Of a stretch of 64,000 nt of DNA, positions 46,508-58,435 are shown piece by piece (positions within the stretch are counted from its first letter, which is position 1; every line of letters begins with the position of its first letter). The stretch spans positions 62,001 through 126,000 of the forward strand of contig CABHON010000017.1 of NCBI GenBank assembly GCA_902168255.1. The letters run 5' to 3'. Source of the stretch: an uncultured Legionella sp. (GTDB lineage Bacteria > Pseudomonadota > Gammaproteobacteria > Legionellales > Legionellaceae). Below the pieces are notes generated by a model. That model searched no databases. It saw only the letters and a list, made by a program, of their open reading frames with translations, and had not been told where the DNA came from. Made by a program: the position numbers and the translations under genes.

Positions 46508-47539
46508 ATGTTTGAAAAAAATCCACATATACTTATCAGCCAGCTTAAGAATGTTGGCGATGTGGTGCTGGCTCTTCCTGTGGCCGCACTCATCCGGGCT
46601 CACTACCCGGACGCAATCATAAGCTTTTTGGCATCACGCTATACTGAACCTGTTATTTCTATTTGTCCTGATATTGATAATTTTTTTGATTGGGATGCCT
46701 TACAAACACTATCAGATAATGAAGCGATTCAGCAATTAAAAGCCTTAAAAATTACGGCTATTGTGCATTTATGTGATAACGATCGTCTTGCTAAACTTAC
46801 TAAAAAAGCGAATATTCCCTATCGGATTGGCACCATTCAACGTCTTCCTCATTGGATTTACTGTAACCGTTGGGTTAATCAAGCCCGTCGTCATTCTCAT
46901 TTGCATGAAGTTGAACTCAATGTTCGCATGCTAAAGCCATTGGGTATTCCAAATTGTTCGTTAAATTTTTCAGAATTAGTGCCTTATATTCATTTGAACC
47001 CCAAAATTGAGCTTCCTGCTCGTCTTGAAAGTCACTTATCATCCAATCGCTTTAATTTAATTGTTCATCCTGGCTCTCATGGTCATGGACGAGAATGGCC
47101 AAGCCACTTCTTTCAACAACTTATTGCTACCTTACCCGAAGATCGTTTTCAAATTTTTATTACTGGCAGTCGAAGGGAGCAAGAACGTTTTGCATCATTG
47201 ATTGAGCAATCACCCAAGGCTATTAATTTAATGGGGACTATGACTCTTGAAGAATTAATCGTTTTTATTCAACATGCTGATGGATTGATTGCCTCGGGTA
47301 CAGGCCCATTACATTTAGCTGCAGGGCTAGGCATTAAAGCATTAGGGTTATTTCCGCCTCGACAAGGTATTAGTCCACGTCGTTGGCGGCCTGTAGGAAA
47401 ACAAGCATCCGCTTTAGTATATGATAGACCAGCTTTTAAATGCTGTATTTCTTGTCGCGGTAAATCAGAATGTTTTTGCATGACTCAAATTTCTGTGCAA
47501 AAAGTGTTCGATGTTATTCAAAAGTGGGATAAAAATTGA
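46508..47539 (+). CDS. Glycosyltransferase family 9 (heptosyltransferase-like), copy 2
   Basis: 343 residues and clearly a paralogue of 10589-11644. The start motif is LKNVGDVVLALPV, the donor motif HPGSHGHGREW, and then GTGPLHLAAGLG. The C-terminal cysteines are also kept (CCISCRGKSECFCM). Its stop overlaps the start of the O-antigen ligase gene, which places it in lipopolysaccharide or outer-core assembly. Start ATG at 46508 follows 55 bases of AT-rich DNA with no strong ribosome site. Confidence 0.87.
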   Translation: MFEKNPHILISQLKNVGDVVLALPVAALIRAHYPDAIISFLASRYTEPVISICPDIDNFFDWDALQTLSDNEAIQQLKALKITAIVHLCDNDRLAKLTKKANIPYRIGTIQRLPHWIYCNRWVNQARRHSHLHEVELNVRMLKPLGIPNCSLNFSELVPYIHLNPKIELPARLESHLSSNRFNLIVHPGSHGHGREWPSHFFQQLIATLPEDRFQIFITGSRREQERFASLIEQSPKAINLMGTMTLEELIVFIQHADGLIASGTGPLHLAAGLGIKALGLFPPRQGISPRRWRPVGKQASALVYDRPAFKCCISCRGKSECFCMTQISVQKVFDVIQKWDKN

Positions 47540-48786
47540 ATGCTTTACGAAAAACAACGCCACTGATTATCAGTTTATTTTTAGCGGCGATGATTTTCAC
47601 CTCTCGTTTATCCCTTTCGATCCGCTCAATTTCTTTAGTAGCCAGCCTAGTGCTAATCCTTTTAACTGTGTCTCCTAAAGAGCTTCTTAATACATACTGT
47701 CATCATCCAGTTGCACGTGCTGCTGGCTTACTTTTTGGTTGTTTTGTTATTGGTATGTTTTATGGCAACGTCAGCACCCATGATCGTGTTCATTTATTAA
47801 AACTTTATTCTCCTTTGCTCTGGATTGGATTTTTAATTACTTTTTTTCAAGCAAACTTTCCACAATTATCTTCCCGATTTACCACTCAAAAAACCCAAAC
47901 GTACACGGCTATTTTTGTACATGGTGCCGTAGTCGTCACTTTGTTAGGCTGTCTAAATGCATGGAATATTATTGATGTAAGAAATCTAGTGCATGGCTCT
48001 TTAACCAATGATCCCATTGAATACCCCTTTGGAACATTCTCTTTTTCACTCAGTTTTGCCGCTTATCTCAGCATTCAAAAAATGAAATATGCCAGTAATA
48101 TAAAAATGCGGATGCTTTACCTCATTTATTTCATTTTTCTTACTTTTTTTATTTTTTTCGTCAACCATGAGCGTACTGCTTACATACTTTATGCGGTATT
48201 AATCACTTTTTTTGGCTACCAGCACTTTGGCATAAAAGGTATTATTGCACTGCTGATATGGGGCGCTTGCGTCTTCTTTGCAGCTATGTACACCTCTAAT
48301 ACTTTCCATAACCGATCCACATTAGTGGTTCAAGAGGTTCAGGAATATCATAAAGGAAATCCATTGTCTTCAACCGGTTTACGACTGTTTTTTATAAAAT
48401 CCAGCCTCAACTTATGGAAAGAAAAACCGCTATTTGGCTACGGAACAGGTAGCTTTAAAAGCACCTACTTAACGATTGATGGTTGGAATATGGATGCCGT
48501 AAAAAACACATCTGAAAAAGCGCTTGATCAACCGCATAATGAATATGCACACATCCTTGTTCAATTAGGTCTCTTTGGCTTTGCTTTCTTTTTGTGGTTA
48601 TTATTCGAGCAAACTCGCCAAAGCTTTAAACTACCACGTTTCGAAAAACAATGTGCTCAAGCATTTACTTTATGTGTCGCTGTAACAGCACTTGATACCT
48701 GTCTCTTCTTTTATGCCACAAGCATGACAGATTACTTCTTCTTTACAGCATTGTTTTTTGCACCTTTATTCAAGAAAAAAACTTAA
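47536..48786 (+). CDS. O-antigen ligase (WaaL/RfaL family)
   Basis: 416 residues with about 12 membrane segments. The signature region near HNEYAHILVQLGLFG matches the Wzy_C ligase domain, which joins O-antigen to lipid A-core on the periplasmic face. Start is TTG at 47536, overlapping the glycosyltransferase stop (TTGA), and no nearer ATG exists. The coupling to a GT9 enzyme supports an LPS role; an O-antigen polymerase (Wzy) is the alternative. Confidence 0.85.
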   Translation: MNALRKTTPLIISLFLAAMIFTSRLSLSIRSISLVASLVLILLTVSPKELLNTYCHHPVARAAGLLFGCFVIGMFYGNVSTHDRVHLLKLYSPLLWIGFLITFFQANFPQLSSRFTTQKTQTYTAIFVHGAVVVTLLGCLNAWNIIDVRNLVHGSLTNDPIEYPFGTFSFSLSFAAYLSIQKMKYASNIKMRMLYLIYFIFLTFFIFFVNHERTAYILYAVLITFFGYQHFGIKGIIALLIWGACVFFAAMYTSNTFHNRSTLVVQEVQEYHKGNPLSSTGLRLFFIKSSLNLWKEKPLFGYGTGSFKSTYLTIDGWNMDAVKNTSEKALDQPHNEYAHILVQLGLFGFAFFLWLLFEQTRQSFKLPRFEKQCAQAFTLCVAVTALDTCLFFYATSMTDYFFFTALFFAPLFKKKT

Positions 48787-48876
48787 TCCCTTTCTTAGCT
48801 GCTAAGCTCCAAGCGTCCTAAAAAGTATCTTTAAAAACAAAAAAGACTGAATTGCCCTGTTTTTTATCAAATTTTG

Positions 48877-48902
48877 TGCTAAAATTACCCCCAATTTTAG
48901 CA
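48877..48902. promoter_or_regulatory. Perfect inverted repeat upstream of the DUF4143 ATPase
   Basis: TGCTAAAATT (48877-48886), six bases, AATTTTAGCA (48893-48902). It ends 15 bases before the ATG at 48918, where it could be an operator or control hairpin. The pattern GCTAAAA..TTTTAGC also occurs near 39154-39188. Confidence 0.45.
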
Positions 48903-48917
48903 AAAATATAACAAAAA

Positions 48918-50270
48918 ATGACCCATATTTTATCAAGAAAAATTTTAAATGATTTAATCTCGTGGGCTAAACGAGATAACCGAAAACCTCTTGTTTTACG
49001 TGGCGCAAGACAAGTAGGAAAATCAACCCTGGTAACTATTTTAGCAAAAGAGTTAAACCTTGAATTAATTACACTTAATTTTGAACGTTCCCCAGCTCTA
49101 GCTCAATTATTTATCAGTAATGATCCCCAAACAATTATTCAACTTATTGCTTTACAGATAGGAAAGTCAATCAAACCGCACCATAGTCTTTTATTCTTAG
49201 ATGAGATTCAAGTCGCACCGCATATTTTAGAGACTCTACGATATTTTTATGAAGAGATTCCACAGCTACATGTAATTTGCGCAGGTTCTTTACTAGAATT
49301 TGCATTGGAGGAACCTTCATTTTCCATGCCAGTTGGTCGCATTGAATATATGCACGTAGGACCCCTGACATTTGAAGAATTTTTAGTTGCTCTAGATGAA
49401 TCATTATTATGTAATTTTTTACAGCAATATTCATTGGGGCAAGAATATCCGACCTTAATCCATGATAAATTAATACGACTATTAAAAATGTATATGATTA
49501 TTGGTGGCATGCCAGAAGCTGTAAGAAATTACATCACTAATCCTGATTTTATTGAGGTTGAGCGTGTAAAAAGCACTATTCTATCTACTTATCAAGATGA
49601 TTTTTCAAAATACACCAAAACAAACGAAGAACTCCGATTACGGGAAGTATTTGAGAAAATTTCCCGTAATATAGCCTGTAAAGTCCAATACAGTAAAATT
49701 AATCCAGATGTGAGGAGTGTCCTTGTAGCCAATGCATTAAAAAAATTAGCATTAGCTCGAGTTATTTATTTGGTTAAATATACCGCCTGTAATGGAGTTC
49801 CTTTAGGCGCAGAAGTCAATGAGAAAATATTTAAACCATTATTTCTAGATATTGGCTTATTGTCCACTAAACTTCAATTAAATTTACTTGATTTAAATAA
49901 TATAGAAGAGTTTACTTTGGTGAATCAAGGTGCAATGGCTGAACAATTTATCGGGCAACATTTGCTTTATGATCATAAAAGTTATGAAACTCCTTATTTA
50001 TACTATTGGCAACGGGAAAAAGCTTCTTCTCAAGCCGAGGTTGATTATGTCATTTCAGCAGGGCAACAAATTATTCCCATAGAGGTAAAAGCTGGTAAAA
50101 CAGGTATACTCCGTTCATTACATCTCTTTTTAAAAGAAAAGCAATTACCTGTAGGGGTAAGATTTTGTTCTCAACAACCAGAAAATTTTTTTTTAGATAA
50201 CTATCAAATTCTATCATTACCTTTATATATGGTTGGACAAGTTCGGCGATTATTGATTTCCTTGAGTTAA
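48918..50270 (+). CDS. AAA ATPase with DUF4143
   Basis: 450 residues. An N-terminal AAA ATPase has Walker A GARQVGKS at 29-36 and Walker B LLFLDEIQ at 91-98. The C-terminal DUF4143 region has a nuclease-like fold (EVDYVISAGQQIIPIEVKAG, a PD-(D/E)xK-style strand pattern with E..D..EVK). Such proteins occur singly or as selfish or defence-type loci in many bacteria and archaea; their role is unclear. The gene is alone, with an operator-like palindrome just before it. A short hairpin (AAAACC...GGTTTT at 50281-50299) follows. Confidence 0.88.
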   Translation: MTHILSRKILNDLISWAKRDNRKPLVLRGARQVGKSTLVTILAKELNLELITLNFERSPALAQLFISNDPQTIIQLIALQIGKSIKPHHSLLFLDEIQVAPHILETLRYFYEEIPQLHVICAGSLLEFALEEPSFSMPVGRIEYMHVGPLTFEEFLVALDESLLCNFLQQYSLGQEYPTLIHDKLIRLLKMYMIIGGMPEAVRNYITNPDFIEVERVKSTILSTYQDDFSKYTKTNEELRLREVFEKISRNIACKVQYSKINPDVRSVLVANALKKLALARVIYLVKYTACNGVPLGAEVNEKIFKPLFLDIGLLSTKLQLNLLDLNNIEEFTLVNQGAMAEQFIGQHLLYDHKSYETPYLYYWQREKASSQAEVDYVISAGQQIIPIEVKAGKTGILRSLHLFLKEKQLPVGVRFCSQQPENFFLDNYQILSLPLYMVGQVRRLLISLS

Positions 50271-50338
50271 AATGCTTGTAAAAACCTATATTTGGTTTTA
50301 TGATTTTGGATCACATCACAAATAAGAGACACCTTATA

Positions 50339-51253
50339 ATGATTTTATTAGCTAGTATTTCTTTTATTGCTTTTCTCGCATTAATAAGTGGGCTTTTTAT
50401 TGTCAATCAACAAGAAGCTGCTGTTATTGAGAGACTCGGAAAATATAAGCGAGTTGCCCATGCTGGCCTTAATTTTAAAATTCCTTTTATTGATTGGATT
50501 GCTGGCAAAGTTTCTCTTAGGGTTCAACAGCTAGATGTACAAATTGAAACCAAAACACAAGATAACGTTATTGTACAAATTCAAGTTTCCGTTCAATATC
50601 GTATTAAAGATGATGGGATTTACGATGCTTTTTATAAGCTAAAGGATCATTATCAACAGATTACGGCTTATGTCTTAGATTTAGTTCGTTCGGAAATACC
50701 GACGATGATATTAGATGATGTGTTTGAGAAAAAAGATAGCGTTGCCGGTGCCGTCAGTAAAGATTTGACTAAAACAATGCATGAGTATGGTTATGAAATT
50801 GTAAAAGCGCTTGTCACTAATATTGAGTTAGAAGAAAAAGTAAAAAATGCCATGAATGAAATTAACGAGCAACAACGGTTACAAGTAGCTGCCCAAGCTA
50901 AAGGTGAGGCCGAAAAAATATTAATTGTAAAAAGAGCGGAAGCCGAAGCAGAGAGTAAAAAATTACAAGGTGAGGGTACAGCTAATCAGCGAAAAGCGAT
51001 TGTTGATGGATTACGACAATCCGTTGATGAATTTCAAAAAGCCGTATCTGGTGTAACCGCGGCTGATATCATGAATTTAGTATTAGTGACACAATATTTT
51101 GATACCCTTAAAGACATTGGCGCTAACAATAAATCAAGCACTATTTTATTACCTCATTCACCCGTCGGTTTTAAAGATATAGCATCCCAAATGCAAGAAA
51201 GCATTCTTACAGGCAATTTGGCTAGTCAAGCGAGTAGTGGCAATCTTCCATAA
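50339..51253 (+). CDS. SPFH/band 7 (stomatin-like) membrane protein
   Basis: 304 residues from ATG at 50339 (an in-frame ATG at 50300 gives 317). One N-terminal membrane segment precedes the SPFH domain (VNQQEAAVIERLGKYKRV) and a coiled-coil Ala/Glu/Lys-rich region (EAEKILIVKRAEAEAESKKL). Such proteins form rings or flotillin-like platforms in the inner membrane and influence proteases or membrane order. No NfeD-type partner is seen next to it. Role here unknown. Confidence 0.92.
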   Translation: MILLASISFIAFLALISGLFIVNQQEAAVIERLGKYKRVAHAGLNFKIPFIDWIAGKVSLRVQQLDVQIETKTQDNVIVQIQVSVQYRIKDDGIYDAFYKLKDHYQQITAYVLDLVRSEIPTMILDDVFEKKDSVAGAVSKDLTKTMHEYGYEIVKALVTNIELEEKVKNAMNEINEQQRLQVAAQAKGEAEKILIVKRAEAEAESKKLQGEGTANQRKAIVDGLRQSVDEFQKAVSGVTAADIMNLVLVTQYFDTLKDIGANNKSSTILLPHSPVGFKDIASQMQESILTGNLASQASSGNLP

Positions 51254-51267
51254 CGCCAAATGAATAC

Positions 51268-51365
51268 CTTAGGAGAAAGTAACTGGCAGTCTTATTTTCA
51301 AGCGCTTTCCGGTAAGGCGCAGACCGACATGAGCACCGGGGTGTACAAGTAGTACAGAGTATATT
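51268..51365. repeat. Family A fragment
   Basis: It contains the core gtgtacaagtagtacag and a tail agtatat, but the flanks do not form the full inverted ends. It is a decayed or truncated relative of the family A palindrome. Confidence 0.4.
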
Positions 51366-51440
51366 TATCCATGATAAGTGTACTTGCAGTTGTTAATAGG
51401 TTAGGTGATTTCATTAATAAAACTATAAAAATCGCAGATC

Positions 51441-52361
51441 CTATCCTTCATACCTCGTACGGGGGCCAATAGGTTTTGCGTGGTTTTGCATGTGTTCAAT
51501 AATCATGGTAGCGATGTCTTTACCAGTAGCAGCTTCAATTCCTTCTAATCCGGGAGAAGAATTGATTTCGATAACCAATGGACCGCGGGATGAACGCAAC
51601 AAATCAACACCTGCCAATTCTAAACCCATAATTTTAGCAGCAGATACGGCTAATTCCCGTTCTGCTTTGGTGATTTTTACTTCTTGCGCGCTGCCTCCTC
51701 GATGAACATTCGAGCGAAAATCACCTGGTTTGGCTTGGCGTTTCATAGCTGCGACAACACGATCACCAATCACAAAACAACGTATATCTGAGCCAGATGC
51801 TTCCTGAATATATTCTTGCACAATCAAATTGCCGCGTAATTCTAACATTGCTTGCAATACGCTTTCCGCTGTTTTTTCTGTTTCTACAAGAACCACACCG
51901 ATTCCTTGAGTGCCTTCAATTAATTTAATAATAAACGGAGGGCCACCTACAATAGCCATTAAATCATGAATATTACCATGCGCATGGGCAAAGCCTGTGG
52001 TTGGCAAAGCAATACCTTTACGGGCTAATAATTGCAAAGAACGCAATTTATCGCGAGAACGTGTAATGGCAATGGAACGGTTAATGGTATAAATCCCCAT
52101 GGTTTCAAACTGGCGTAGAATAGCCGTACCATAAAATGTTCGTTTAGCACCAATACGTGGGATTATCGCATCCGGTGCATCCAAAATACTTCCTTTATAG
52201 TGAACCGGAGAAAATTTTTCTCGCACATTCATATAACATTGCAAATAATCCACAATATGGACAGAGTGTCCAAGAGCTAACGCCGCTTCCTTGAGACGTC
52301 GAGTGGAATAAAGGTTTTCATTGCGCGACAAAATCGCTATTTTTAAGAACTTTTTTTTCAT
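51441..52361 (-). CDS. rimK: RimK family ATP-grasp ligase
   Basis: 306 residues from ATG at 52361; a longer reading to 52400 is not supported. It is an ATP-grasp enzyme closely like RimK, which adds glutamates to the C terminus of ribosomal protein S6. The N-terminal [20 protein letters not shown] and LQCYMNVR are RimK-like. ATP-grasp segments include [30 protein letters not shown], and the metal ligands in LAGVDLL and [11 protein letters not shown]. Substrate is inferred by family. Confidence 0.92.
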   Translation of the reverse strand: MKKKFLKIAILSRNENLYSTRRLKEAALALGHSVHIVDYLQCYMNVREKFSPVHYKGSILDAPDAIIPRIGAKRTFYGTAILRQFETMGIYTINRSIAITRSRDKLRSLQLLARKGIALPTTGFAHAHGNIHDLMAIVGGPPFIIKLIEGTQGIGVVLVETEKTAESVLQAMLELRGNLIVQEYIQEASGSDIRCFVIGDRVVAAMKRQAKPGDFRSNVHRGGSAQEVKITKAERELAVSAAKIMGLELAGVDLLRSSRGPLVIEINSSPGLEGIEAATGKDIATMIIEHMQNHAKPIGPRTRYEG

Positions 52362-52391
52362 CTCTCTACTTATGGTTGTGGACAATGAGAA

Positions 52392-52517
52392 TATACTCAC
52401 AGCAATTAGTTTCAGTATGTCGCAGCTTACATGAGGACTAGCGTGTACAGTAAGTGGTACATAAAATATGCGAATAAAGGCTACAACAAAACCGAATACT
52501 CAAGAGCGATGAGTATA
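52392..52517. repeat. Family A palindrome, copy 4
   Basis: The ends tatactcacagcaattag and gatgagtata, with gtgtacagtaagtggtacat in the middle, are more diverged than other copies. It sits between rimK (which it precedes by about 30 bases) and the lipoprotein gene on the same strand. Confidence 0.6.
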
Positions 52518-52528
52518 ATCGAAGTCTC

Positions 52529-53161
52529 TTAAAATTGGTACCACTTTTTCTGTCTTTCCAAGTCAGCTTTACACCCATTTAGCTGACGCTGGTAAGTAAT
52601 CGCACGATTTTGTACCTTATGTGCTACTGACATTAACCACGGCTTACTTCGATATGTTTGACGCTTATATCCAGTCCAACCTTCATGATAAGCCAAGTAC
52701 AACGAATAGGCATCATATTTTGAAATACCGGCATAACGATGTGCTTGCTCTGAATACCAACCAACAAAATCGGTCGCATCACCAAAACTATTACGTTTCA
52801 CAAAGTAGCTATGGGTGGATTTCTTATATTCTTCCCATGTCGCATCCAACGCTTGCGAATAACCATAGGCAGTCGTAATATGTTTCCAAGGAATAATCCA
52901 TAGAAGTTTCGTTCTAGGTGGACGAGCTTCTGCATCGAAAGAAGACTCTTGATAAAGAATTGACATTTGAACTGCCGCAGGAATTCCCCATTTGCGTGCC
53001 GATTTCTGTGTATCCGTATACCAGGAAGGATACTCTTTAAAAATAGAACAAATATTTTCTACGTTTTTAGGTCGAGGGGTGGACATACAACCTGATAATA
53101 ATAATACTGCTAATAAAGAAAAAAATCCTTTCCAATAAAAATGTTTAAAACCCTTCAACAA
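52529..53161 (-). CDS. Lytic-transglycosylase-like (SLT) lipoprotein
   Basis: 210 residues. The lipoprotein signal has lipobox LLSGC with Cys25. The domain is of the SLT lysozyme-like fold, with the likely catalytic Glu72 in LYQESSFD and the GYSQALDATW and YLAYHEGWTGY motifs typical of soluble transglycosylases. It is expected at the inner face of the outer membrane, cutting peptidoglycan. The ATG follows ggttttaaa but with no strong ribosome site. Confidence 0.85.
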   Translation of the reverse strand: MLKGFKHFYWKGFFSLLAVLLLSGCMSTPRPKNVENICSIFKEYPSWYTDTQKSARKWGIPAAVQMSILYQESSFDAEARPPRTKLLWIIPWKHITTAYGYSQALDATWEEYKKSTHSYFVKRNSFGDATDFVGWYSEQAHRYAGISKYDAYSLYLAYHEGWTGYKRQTYRSKPWLMSVAHKVQNRAITYQRQLNGCKADLERQKKWYQF

Positions 53162-53216
53162 ACTTCCTCCATTCGATAAAATAGCGGCTATTATAACTAA
53201 AAAAGATTAACCTATT

Positions 53217-53999
53217 ATGAACATTTTTGTTTTTGACATTGAAACCATTCCCGATTGCGCTTCTGGGCGCAAAATCCGCCAGTTAGGCGATCTTTCTGAT
53301 GCTGAAACAGCCTCCGCGCTTCAAGCTTTACAAAAAGAAAAAACAGGGAGCGACTTTTTGCCTCATTTCCTACAAAAAGTGGTCACTATATCGGTCGTTT
53401 TTCGTCAAAATGATCAACTGCGTGTTTGGTCCTTGGGCGACGAAACAGCAGACGAAGCCGACATTTTAACACGCTTCTTTAAAGGTGTCGAGAAATACAC
53501 GCCAACCCTAGTCTCTTGGAATGGTTCGGGCTTTGATTTACCCGTATTACATTACCGGGCACTAGTCAATAATGTTGAAGCACCTCGTTATTGGGAGATT
53601 GGCCATATGGATCCGCAATTTCGATGGAATAACTATCTTAGTCGATATCACTATCGCCATATGGATCTGATGGATATTCTAGCTGGCTATACAGGACGAG
53701 CTAATGCACCGTTGGATGATTTGGCGGTTATGTTAGGGTTTCCGGGTAAAATGGGGGTTAGCGGATGCCAGGTATGGGAACTCTATCAAAATAACCAAAT
53801 TAAGCAAATTCGTGATTATTGTGAAACCGATGTTTTAAATACGTATCTAGTCTATTTGCGCTTTGAAAGAATGCGCGGTATGCTGTCTGCGGAACAATAT
53901 GACTATGAGTGTCAATTTCTTAAAGACTATTTGACTCAAGAAAATAAACCTCATTTTAGTGAATTTTTAACTGCTTGGAACAGGAATAGCACACCATGA
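53217..53999 (+). CDS. Predicted 3'-5' exonuclease (DEDD/RNase H-like)
   Basis: 260 residues. The N terminus has Asp7 and Glu9 (FDIETIPD), the first exonuclease motif. SWNGSGFDLPVL is the second, and DYCETDVLNTYLVY the third (YxxxD type). It is the family of stand-alone PolB-like exonucleases (COG3298). The target is not known. Its end overlaps the terC start by four bases (ATGA). Confidence 0.9.
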   Translation: MNIFVFDIETIPDCASGRKIRQLGDLSDAETASALQALQKEKTGSDFLPHFLQKVVTISVVFRQNDQLRVWSLGDETADEADILTRFFKGVEKYTPTLVSWNGSGFDLPVLHYRALVNNVEAPRYWEIGHMDPQFRWNNYLSRYHYRHMDLMDILAGYTGRANAPLDDLAVMLGFPGKMGVSGCQVWELYQNNQIKQIRDYCETDVLNTYLVYLRFERMRGMLSAEQYDYECQFLKDYLTQENKPHFSEFLTAWNRNSTP

Positions 54000-54688
54000 T
54001 TGAGATGATTATTAGTCTTCTTACCTTACTTTTTCTAGAAATTGTGTTGGGTATTGATAACTTGGTATTTGTATCTATTGCTGCTTCTCGTCTTCCTGCA
54101 AAACAACAACCTACGGCCCGCAATTTTGGATTAATCTTAGCACTGGTTACCCGACTTATCCTGCTTGCTTCCATTAGTTGGATTGCCAGCTTTACCTACC
54201 CACTATTTTCTATTTCCGATTTTGCTGTTTCAGGTCGCGATTTATTGCTAGGGTTGGGAGGGTTGTTCCTTATGATAAAAGGAACCATTGAAATTCACGA
54301 AGAATTTGAGATACATGATTCCCCCAAAAAAAGACGGCTCGCCCAAACATTTGTTAAAGTCATTGTACAAATTGCCTTTTTGGATATTGTTTTCTCCTTG
54401 GATAGCGTGATTACCGCTGTAGGGATGACCCAAGAATATTGGATCATGGCTACTGCAATTATCTTAGCCATTATTTTTATGTTATACGCCAATCATCCCT
54501 TAAGTAGATTTATTGAAAAAAACCCATCCATTAAAATGTTGGCTATGAGTTTTATCTTAATGATTGGTATGGTATTAATTGCTGATAGCCTTCATTATCA
54601 CGTCCCACGCGGTTATATTTATTTTTCTATTGGGTTTTCTTTATTTGTTGAGACACTCAATATTACCTTACGAAAACGTAAAGGTTAA
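53996..54688 (+). CDS. TerC family membrane protein
   Basis: 230 residues with about seven membrane segments. The family's acidic motifs are present: EIVLGIDNLVF near 16-26 and DIVFSLDSVITAVG near 128-141. These residues are thought to bind metal ions; TerC proteins take part in manganese or other metal export and in tellurite resistance. No ter operon is seen, so a role in metal homeostasis is more likely. It is co-translated with the exonuclease gene upstream. Confidence 0.93.
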   Translation: MIEMIISLLTLLFLEIVLGIDNLVFVSIAASRLPAKQQPTARNFGLILALVTRLILLASISWIASFTYPLFSISDFAVSGRDLLLGLGGLFLMIKGTIEIHEEFEIHDSPKKRRLAQTFVKVIVQIAFLDIVFSLDSVITAVGMTQEYWIMATAIILAIIFMLYANHPLSRFIEKNPSIKMLAMSFILMIGMVLIADSLHYHVPRGYIYFSIGFSLFVETLNITLRKRKG

Positions 54689-54777
54689 TGGCGTATTTAG
54701 TAAAAAAAATCTATACTTACAGTACAAATAAACACATTGAAATCATTTCATGTGTCTGTGTAATAAGAGGCACAATC

Positions 54778-55173
54778 GTGAATACTTATATTAAACAATT
54801 TGTAAAAATTGGTCTTATTTTTGCACTACTCCTTCTTCCTTTTAACACTGTTTCTGCTGAAGAGATTGCGGGCGTGGCAACTTCTCATGGAGGTGCCAAT
54901 TTTTGGGTAGTGCACAGTTTAGTAGGCGGTATTATTTTTTGTTTAATGCTAGCCATTTTTCCACGTCTTACTTTAGCCTTTATGGCATTAACAGGTGGTA
55001 TTGGTATTACCATTGTAGGCTTAATTTTATGGCTGTTAGCACCACACTTATTAGTTGCTGTTATTGCCACTACGCTTTATTGGCATACTAATCCCATTTT
55101 AGTCATACTGGCGTGGTTTATAGCTTTTGGTGGGGAAGCGACCGAAAAAGTGTACCTTCGTCGCAGGTTTTAA
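54778..55173 (+). CDS. Small membrane protein with signal peptide
   Basis: 131 residues from GTG at 54778, which has AAGAGG at 54765-54770; an earlier ATG at 54688 overlaps the terC stop. The N terminus is a signal-peptide-like helix ending TVSAEE. Two or three hydrophobic segments follow (Ile/Leu/Gly-rich), with little between. No family recognised. It may form one operon with terC. Confidence 0.6.
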   Translation: MNTYIKQFVKIGLIFALLLLPFNTVSAEEIAGVATSHGGANFWVVHSLVGGIIFCLMLAIFPRLTLAFMALTGGIGITIVGLILWLLAPHLLVAVIATTLYWHTNPILVILAWFIAFGGEATEKVYLRRRF

Positions 55174-55177
55174 TAAT

Positions 55178-55391
55178 TTATTTTCTTTCAATACCGAAGT
55201 TTTTGCGAATCGAACTTAAAGATTCTCCGATATTTTTAGTTTGTAATTTTGAAACGCCCGTCTCACTTGCAAATTTATTCCATAGCATCATATTCAAAAA
55301 AGATTCGCCTATTTTTAAGCAACAATCTACCCATGAGCTGTCTTTCAGTTGAAGCCTGATAATATACATAAACAAGGTTTTGAGAGGTCAT
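55178..55391 (-). pseudogene. hipA remnant with internal deletion
   Basis: ATG at 55391, two bases after the hipB-like stop, opens a 38-residue frame (MTSQNLVYVYYQ, then LMGRLLLKNRRIFFEYDAME) ending in TAA at 55275-55277. It is the start of the HipA kinase N-terminal domain. A second frame then runs to 55178 with LWNKFASETGVSKLQTKN, which reads like a HipA C-terminal end. HipA proteins have over 400 residues; here most, including the whole kinase core, is gone and the two parts are out of frame. The toxin is dead. Confidence 0.6.
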
Positions 55392-55393
55392 GC

Positions 55394-55699
55394 TTATTTT
55401 CTGCCTCTTTTTCTTTTTTCATCTTCTATTAGTTCATCAAGTGACAGTATTTTTTTAGTGCTTTTTGGTGCAAATAAGACTTTAAAATCATCAATACATC
55501 CAAGAACTATAGCCAACTTGAGCAATGATGCTAAAGAAATTTGACCCGTTTGCTCAAACTTTTTTAAAGATCCATAGCTTACCCCTGATTTTTCTGATAA
55601 GGTCTGTTGGCTTAAATTAAATTCAAGCCGTAAGCTACGCAGCTGGTCAGCTATTACCTTTTGCATTTCTTGAGGTGTCATCATATTAATTGATATCAT
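55394..55699 (-). CDS. HTH regulator of the HipB/XRE type
   Basis: 101 residues with a helix-turn-helix (about 18-72): LRLEFNLSQQTLSEKSGVSY followed by GSLKKFEQTGQISLASLLKL. The tail is basic (KRKRGRK). It is the antitoxin or repressor of a HipBA-type pair; the partner gene following it by two bases is broken. The ATG is preceded by AAGGGATATT. A perfect 24-base palindrome upstream (55722-55745) should be its operator. The intact regulator may still bind and silence itself. Confidence 0.8.
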   Translation of the reverse strand: MISINMMTPQEMQKVIADQLRSLRLEFNLSQQTLSEKSGVSYGSLKKFEQTGQISLASLLKLAIVLGCIDDFKVLFAPKSTKKILSLDELIEDEKRKRGRK

Positions 55700-55721
55700 A
55701 ATATCCCTTATAATTATAACG

Positions 55722-55745
55722 CTACTATAATAGATATTATAGTAG
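55722..55745. promoter_or_regulatory. Operator palindrome of the hipB-like gene
   Basis: CTACTATAATA-ga-TATTATAGTAG is a perfect 11-base inverted repeat with a two-base centre, 23 bases before the start codon. It contains TATAAT-like sequence on both strands, so a bound repressor would cover the promoter. Confidence 0.7.
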
Positions 55746-55846
55746 CCACTAAATAAAAATAAAAGGCTAAAGATTATCTTTTAACAGACTCATTCTCTCT
55801 AAAGAGTGCCTCTCTATCTCCTTCAATCTCTTGCGTACAAGCAGGG

Positions 55847-58352
<2,506 letters not shown>

Positions 58353-58435
58353 TCAGGCTTGAAAATGCACGTTCTCTGTAAGCCATGCGCTTTAGTCCAA
58401 ATGAATGTTATCCATAATGATGACAGGCTGGAAGT

